From NCBI GenBank assembly GCA_013042825.1, contig JABDPL010000227.1:1-10225 (forward strand): 10,225 nucleotides of DNA. The letters are read 5' to 3'. The stretch is from Flavobacteriaceae bacterium (GTDB lineage: Bacteria; Bacteroidota; Bacteroidia; Flavobacteriales; Flavobacteriaceae). This document shows, piece by piece, positions 7,555 to 10,225 of this stretch; the stretch's first letter is position 1, and the number at the start of each line of letters is the position of its first letter. Position numbers and translations under genes: made by a program. The notes beneath the pieces are model-generated. The model was not told the origin of the DNA. It saw nothing but the letters and a program-made list of their open reading frames with translations, and did not search any database.

Positions 7555-8046
7555 ATGAGAACTATAGAATTTTTTAATTTACTGAAACAGTATTCATCCC
7601 ATGATTTAAGGTTCGAATATCAACCCGGAAAGTATGTCGACCACGGCTTTCATATAACCGAGGTAAAACATGTGAATATCGACGCGGTTAATTGTGGTTC
7701 AGGCACAGAGTCTTGGAACGAGACCTTGGTGCAGCTTTGGGAAAGTCCCGAAGAAAAGGAAAAAGACAACCTAAACGCTTTTAAGGCGCTGGGTATACTC
7801 AATAAAGTCGGCCGATTAAAACCTTATGATTTAGAGGCCCAGATTAAATTTGAATATGGCAATGATCAGTTCCATATTTCACAGCTATTTGTTAACAATT
7901 ACCTGATATCTGGTCGGGAATTAATAATTATTTTGGGCCTTGATCGAACAGATTGCAAGGCTAAAGAGACATGCAGAGTGAAACCCGAAGTGGCGACGGC
8001 CGATCAGAACAACCCTTGCTGCGAACCGGATGGGAATTGTTGCTAG
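7555..8046 (+). CDS. DUF6428 family protein with cysteine-rich C-terminal tail
   Basis: A 163-residue soluble protein of DUF6428, a family that I recognise from Bacteroidota ars loci next to ArsR; no biochemical function is established to my knowledge. The folded part is ~1-130, with conserved-looking YVDHGFHITEVKHVNIDAVNCGSG (~27-50 in outline), WNETLVQLWESP, and KALGILNKVGRL. The tail from ~130 looks disordered and holds six of the seven cysteines: C134, C140, the pair C155-C156, and the final pair C162-C163. The protein ends in Asn-Cys-Cys, as ArsR does. A role in binding or delivering As(III) is an inference from the cysteines and context. The ATG at 7555 is the natural start, 15 bp after arsR; the stop is separated by one base from the preferred ATG of the next gene (8048). 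Confidence 0.87.
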   Translation: MRTIEFFNLLKQYSSHDLRFEYQPGKYVDHGFHITEVKHVNIDAVNCGSGTESWNETLVQLWESPEEKEKDNLNAFKALGILNKVGRLKPYDLEAQIKFEYGNDQFHISQLFVNNYLISGRELIIILGLDRTDCKAKETCRVKPEVATADQNNPCCEPDGNCC

Positions 8047-8047
8047 C

Positions 8048-8968
8048 ATGGATGATCTTGTAATTCGGGCTATGAGGGAAACCGATTGGTTCGATGTTTC
8101 CCGAATCTATGAAGAAGGAATGAATACCGGAATCGCAACCTTCGAGACCGAAATTCCTGCCTGGTTAACCTTCGATTCAAAATTTATAGCTGAACCGAGG
8201 TTGGTGGCTGAGATCGATGGTAATCTAATTGGTTTCGCTGTCTTAAGCAAGGTTTCCAGTCGAGAGGTATATTCCGGGGTGGCCGAGGTAACAGTGTATG
8301 TTGAACGCGTTTCACAGGGTAGAGGATACGGCAAAGAATTATTGAATGCCTTGATCAGGTCAAGTGAATCCCACGGATTCTGGTCCTTGCAGGCCAGTAT
8401 TTTTCCGCAAAATGAGGCGAGCATCGGCCTGCACTTGTCCTGCGGATTCCGGCAGATCGGATTTAAAGAAGGAATAGGCAGCCGCCATGGCCGCTGGTAC
8501 GATAACCTGATTTTTGAAAGACGAAGTAAACTAATTGGTATAGATATGAATAGAATATTGGTCCTTTGCACAGGAAACTCCTGCCGGAGCCAGATGGCTC
8601 ATGGCTACCTGGAACACCTTCTGGATAAGAACTCGAGTGAAATCTATAGTGCCGGAATAGAAACCCATGGCCTGAACCCCGGAGCAGTCTCTATCATGAA
8701 AGAAGATGGTATCGATATCTCAGGGCATACCTCCAATCATATAGACGATTACCTCGGAATTGATTTTGATTATATCATAACCGTATGTGATCACGCCCAT
8801 GAGAACTGCCCGTATATCCCCAGTAAAAGCGCTAAACGCTTACATCATGATTTCTTCGATCCGTCAAAGGTGAAAGGGACAGATGCAGAAGTTCATGATG
8901 CTTTCCAAAAGGCCAGGAATGAGATCAAAACCTTCGTCAGGGAGTTTATCGCCACACATCTGAATTAA
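8048..8968 (+). CDS. Fusion of ArsN/PAT-like GNAT acetyltransferase and thioredoxin-type arsenate reductase ArsC
   Basis: One 306-residue reading frame holds two complete enzymes. Residues 1-166 are a GNAT of the phosphinothricin/arsinothricin acetyltransferase type: IRAMRETDWFDVSRIY, SSREVYSGVAEVTVYVE, and the acetyl-CoA motif SQGRGYGKELL at 89-99. The part ends in the family-like FERRSKLIGID. Met167 (ATG 8546) then begins a 140-residue low-molecular-weight phosphatase-fold ArsC. It has the P-loop C174-TGNSC-R180, the resolving pair C247 and C254 (C-x6-C, as in Bacillus ArsC), and D271 in FFDP. ArsC reduces As(V) to As(III) with thioredoxin; ArsN-type GNATs acetylate organoarsenicals or PPT-like amino acids, and the substrate here is unproven. 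No linker separates the parts. The ATG at 8048, one base after the upstream stop, is preferred to the in-frame ATG at 8030. Internal initiation at 8546 could also give free ArsC. Confidence 0.88.
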   Translation: MDDLVIRAMRETDWFDVSRIYEEGMNTGIATFETEIPAWLTFDSKFIAEPRLVAEIDGNLIGFAVLSKVSSREVYSGVAEVTVYVERVSQGRGYGKELLNALIRSSESHGFWSLQASIFPQNEASIGLHLSCGFRQIGFKEGIGSRHGRWYDNLIFERRSKLIGIDMNRILVLCTGNSCRSQMAHGYLEHLLDKNSSEIYSAGIETHGLNPGAVSIMKEDGIDISGHTSNHIDDYLGIDFDYIITVCDHAHENCPYIPSKSAKRLHHDFFDPSKVKGTDAEVHDAFQKARNEIKTFVREFIATHLN

Positions 8969-9018
8969 GTTTTTTCGAAAGTACGAGGATAATTTCTTCT
9001 AATGTTTACTTCGGAAGA

Positions 9019-9432
9019 TCAATTAAACCCTGAACCTTTTTGCTCTAAACTAATATAGTCAAGCGGTAAGGTTTCCCCCATCCTTTGCCGTCCCAAATCT
9101 CCACCGAAACGCACATGCTCTGACGGACTATGATTTCCGAAGGAATCGATAAAGAACTCATCAACAAAGGATTCAACCGAAGATTGCCGGCCACCGACAT
9201 ACATCACATTCAATTTGTCCTTTAAACTGACAGAAACACCGTTGGTGTCATCCGGCCGTTAGCTTTATAAATCGCCTGGGATGTACTTCACTGTTTCCCA
9301 GATAACACCCTATAGCCCTCATTCCTTAGTGTTTGTTTTACCATCTTTGACCATTCCGCTGATCTCTTGCTTCTGGATAAAAGCGGAGCAAACTACACAA
9401 TTGAAAAGCAAGAGCATATTACGAGATGGCAT
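9019..9432 (-). pseudogene. Decayed secreted-protein gene (remnant)
   Basis: No intact gene is visible in 8969-9486. On the minus strand, an ATG at 9432 (or 9417) opens a signal-peptide-like stretch (MLLLFNCVVCSAFIQKQ in outline) followed by EISGMVKDGKTNT, a start common in secreted Bacteroidota proteins with a carboxypeptidase-regulatory-like beta domain. The frame stops at TGA 9321-9319. In the same frame, after further stops at 9312-9310, 9267-9265 and 9261-9259, an open stretch from ~9258 to the TGA at 9021-9019 encodes about 79 coding-like residues (SVSLKDKLNVMYVGGRQSS... ending SLEQKGSGFN). Short open pieces in other frames (for example SQAIYKANGR just before 9258) suggest frameshifts as well. 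I do not recognise the family. It follows the acyltransferase gene by 54 bp on the same strand. Chance coding-like sequence remains possible; bases 8969-9018 and 9433-9486 show nothing. Confidence 0.42.
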
Positions 9433-9486
9433 AGCAATTTGTTTTTGGTTGATGGCTCAAACCACCACAAGTATCATTCCGAAAAA

Positions 9487-10225
9487 CTATGGATTATGGT
9501 TGAAGAACTTTTGTTCCAGTTCAGCCTGAAACTCCTCCATAACTGGTCGTACAGTGCTTTCAGGAAGGTCAGCAATTTTGATATACATCAGTCCGTCGAC
9601 CGCATTATTGAAGAGGGGATCTACATTGAAAGCAACCAATTTTGCATTTTGTTTGATATATTTCTTTAGAAGAACAGGAAGCCTTAATGCACCGGGTTCG
9701 ATATCGTCGATTATCCGATCGAACTTATTGAGGTCGGCCTCGGTAGCGTCAAAAACAAAATCCTTATCGGCATCCTTAAGCTTGACTTTGAATTCCTTTT
9801 TTGGGTGAACATATTGCGCAACATACGGATCGTAGTAATGGGATTTCATGAATTCTATCATCAACGACTTCGAGAAGTTAGAAAATTGATTGCTTATGCT
9901 GACACCTCCGATAAGGAACTTATGTTCCGGAAAACGCAGGGTTGTATGCACTATACCCTTCCATAAAAGGAACAACGGCATTGGCTTCTGCTGAAACTCC
10001 TTCACAATAAAAGCACGGCCCATTTCAATTGACTGGCTCATCATTTTATGAAGCTCGGGTTCGAAGCGAAACAGGTCCTGGAGATAGAAACCATCGATAC
10101 CGTATTGTTCAAAGATCTTCGATCCCAGCCCCATGCGGTAGGCCCCTGCGATCAACTTCTCCTCGTCATCCCAAAGGAACATATGATGGTAATAACGATC
10201 GAATTTATCAAGGTCAATCGCTTTG
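9487..10225 (-). CDS. C-terminal part of lysophospholipid acyltransferase / OlsB-hemolysin-like GNAT protein (5' partial)
   Basis: The reading frame stays open from the window edge to the TAG at 9489-9487, giving 245 residues of C-terminus; an internal Met at 10182 is not taken as the start. It matches the GNAT-like 'hemolysin' (COG3176/OlsB) family. Visible are EEKLIAGAYRMGLGSKI, a LQDLFRF segment, SIEMGRAFIVKEFQ, PLFLLWKGI, FLIGGVSISNQFSNFSKSLMIEFM, and LRLPVLLKKYIKQNAKLVAFNVDPLFNNAVDGLMYI in outline, the last being the family's C-terminal signature. In Bacteroidota this module is usually the C-terminal half of a ~600-residue protein with an N-terminal PlsC-type acyltransferase, as in bifunctional ornithine- or glycine-lipid synthases such as OlsF. 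It would transfer a 3-hydroxyacyl group to an amino acid to make an aminolipid. The N-terminal half would lie beyond the window, so the fusion is expected but not seen. Confidence 0.85.
   Translation of the reverse strand, partial: KAIDLDKFDRYYHHMFLWDDEEKLIAGAYRMGLGSKIFEQYGIDGFYLQDLFRFEPELHKMMSQSIEMGRAFIVKEFQQKPMPLFLLWKGIVHTTLRFPEHKFLIGGVSISNQFSNFSKSLMIEFMKSHYYDPYVAQYVHPKKEFKVKLKDADKDFVFDATEADLNKFDRIIDDIEPGALRLPVLLKKYIKQNAKLVAFNVDPLFNNAVDGLMYIKIADLPESTVRPVMEEFQAELEQKFFNHNP

Noticed and set aside
8107..8571. 154-residue minus-strand open frame opposite the GNAT part
   Set aside because: It lies entirely antisense to the GNAT domain, whose motifs are clear, and has no protein-like features of its own.
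8973..8980. TTTCGAAA palindrome after arsC as a terminator or operator
   Set aside because: Only eight bases with no loop, too short to act as a terminator, and no promoter is nearby.
9281..9669. Two + strand open frames of 82 and 100 residues in 9281-9669
   Set aside because: Both run antisense into the well-supported acyltransferase gene beyond 9487, have no recognisable domain, and have no promoter-like signal. The minus-strand reading better explains the coding-like stretches.
1..10225. CRISPR array, tRNA, rRNA, insertion sequence or phage genes
   Set aside because: I saw no regularly spaced direct repeats, tRNA-like cloverleaf, transposase motifs or terminal inverted repeats on either strand.

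Overview
The window comes from a member of the Bacteroidota, most likely a marine-type Flavobacteriia. Four things point there: a large secreted protein with the gliding/type IX secretion C-terminal domain (CHU_C type B sorting signal), the DUF4286-rsmA-mgtE gene neighbourhood, DUF6428 and DUF4870 proteins typical of the phylum, and a promoter of the Bacteroidota form (TTG - 19 bp - TATATTTG) rather than a sigma70 promoter. Start sites lack clear Shine-Dalgarno sequences, and two genes use GTG or TTG.

Bases 1-5572 (+) are a tightly packed, ordinary block. It holds the 3' end of a multi-repeat T9SS cargo protein, then DUF4286, rsmA (16S rRNA dimethyladenosine transferase), mgtE (Mg2+ channel/transporter) and an NAD-dependent D-2-hydroxyacid dehydrogenase. 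From DUF4286 onward the gaps are 25 bp or less, with a 1-base overlap at DUF4286/rsmA, so co-transcription is likely. Bases 5641-7069 (+) carry three small separate genes: a DUF1801 protein, a VOC-fold protein, and a DUF4870 membrane protein with an N-terminal tail of 11-residue LEA-like repeats. A hairpin terminator (7111-7143) closes this part.

Bases 7161-8968 (+) are the most interesting part: a compact arsenic-response operon. A perfect 18-bp palindrome overlaps the -33 element of a consensus promoter. Behind it lie an ArsR-family repressor with a CxC metalloid site, a DUF6428 protein with a cysteine-rich tail, and one reading frame that joins an ArsN/PAT-like GNAT acetyltransferase directly to a complete thioredoxin-type arsenate reductase (ArsC). 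ArsR and the DUF6428 protein both end in Asn-Cys-Cys. No arsenite exporter (Acr3 or ArsB) is present in the window.

Bases 9019-9432 (-) look like the remains of a secreted-protein gene: a signal-peptide-like start and a coding-like C-terminus in the same frame, separated by four stop codons. The window ends inside a minus-strand gene (9487-10225) for the C-terminal, OlsB/hemolysin-like part of a lysophospholipid or ornithine-lipid type acyltransferase.
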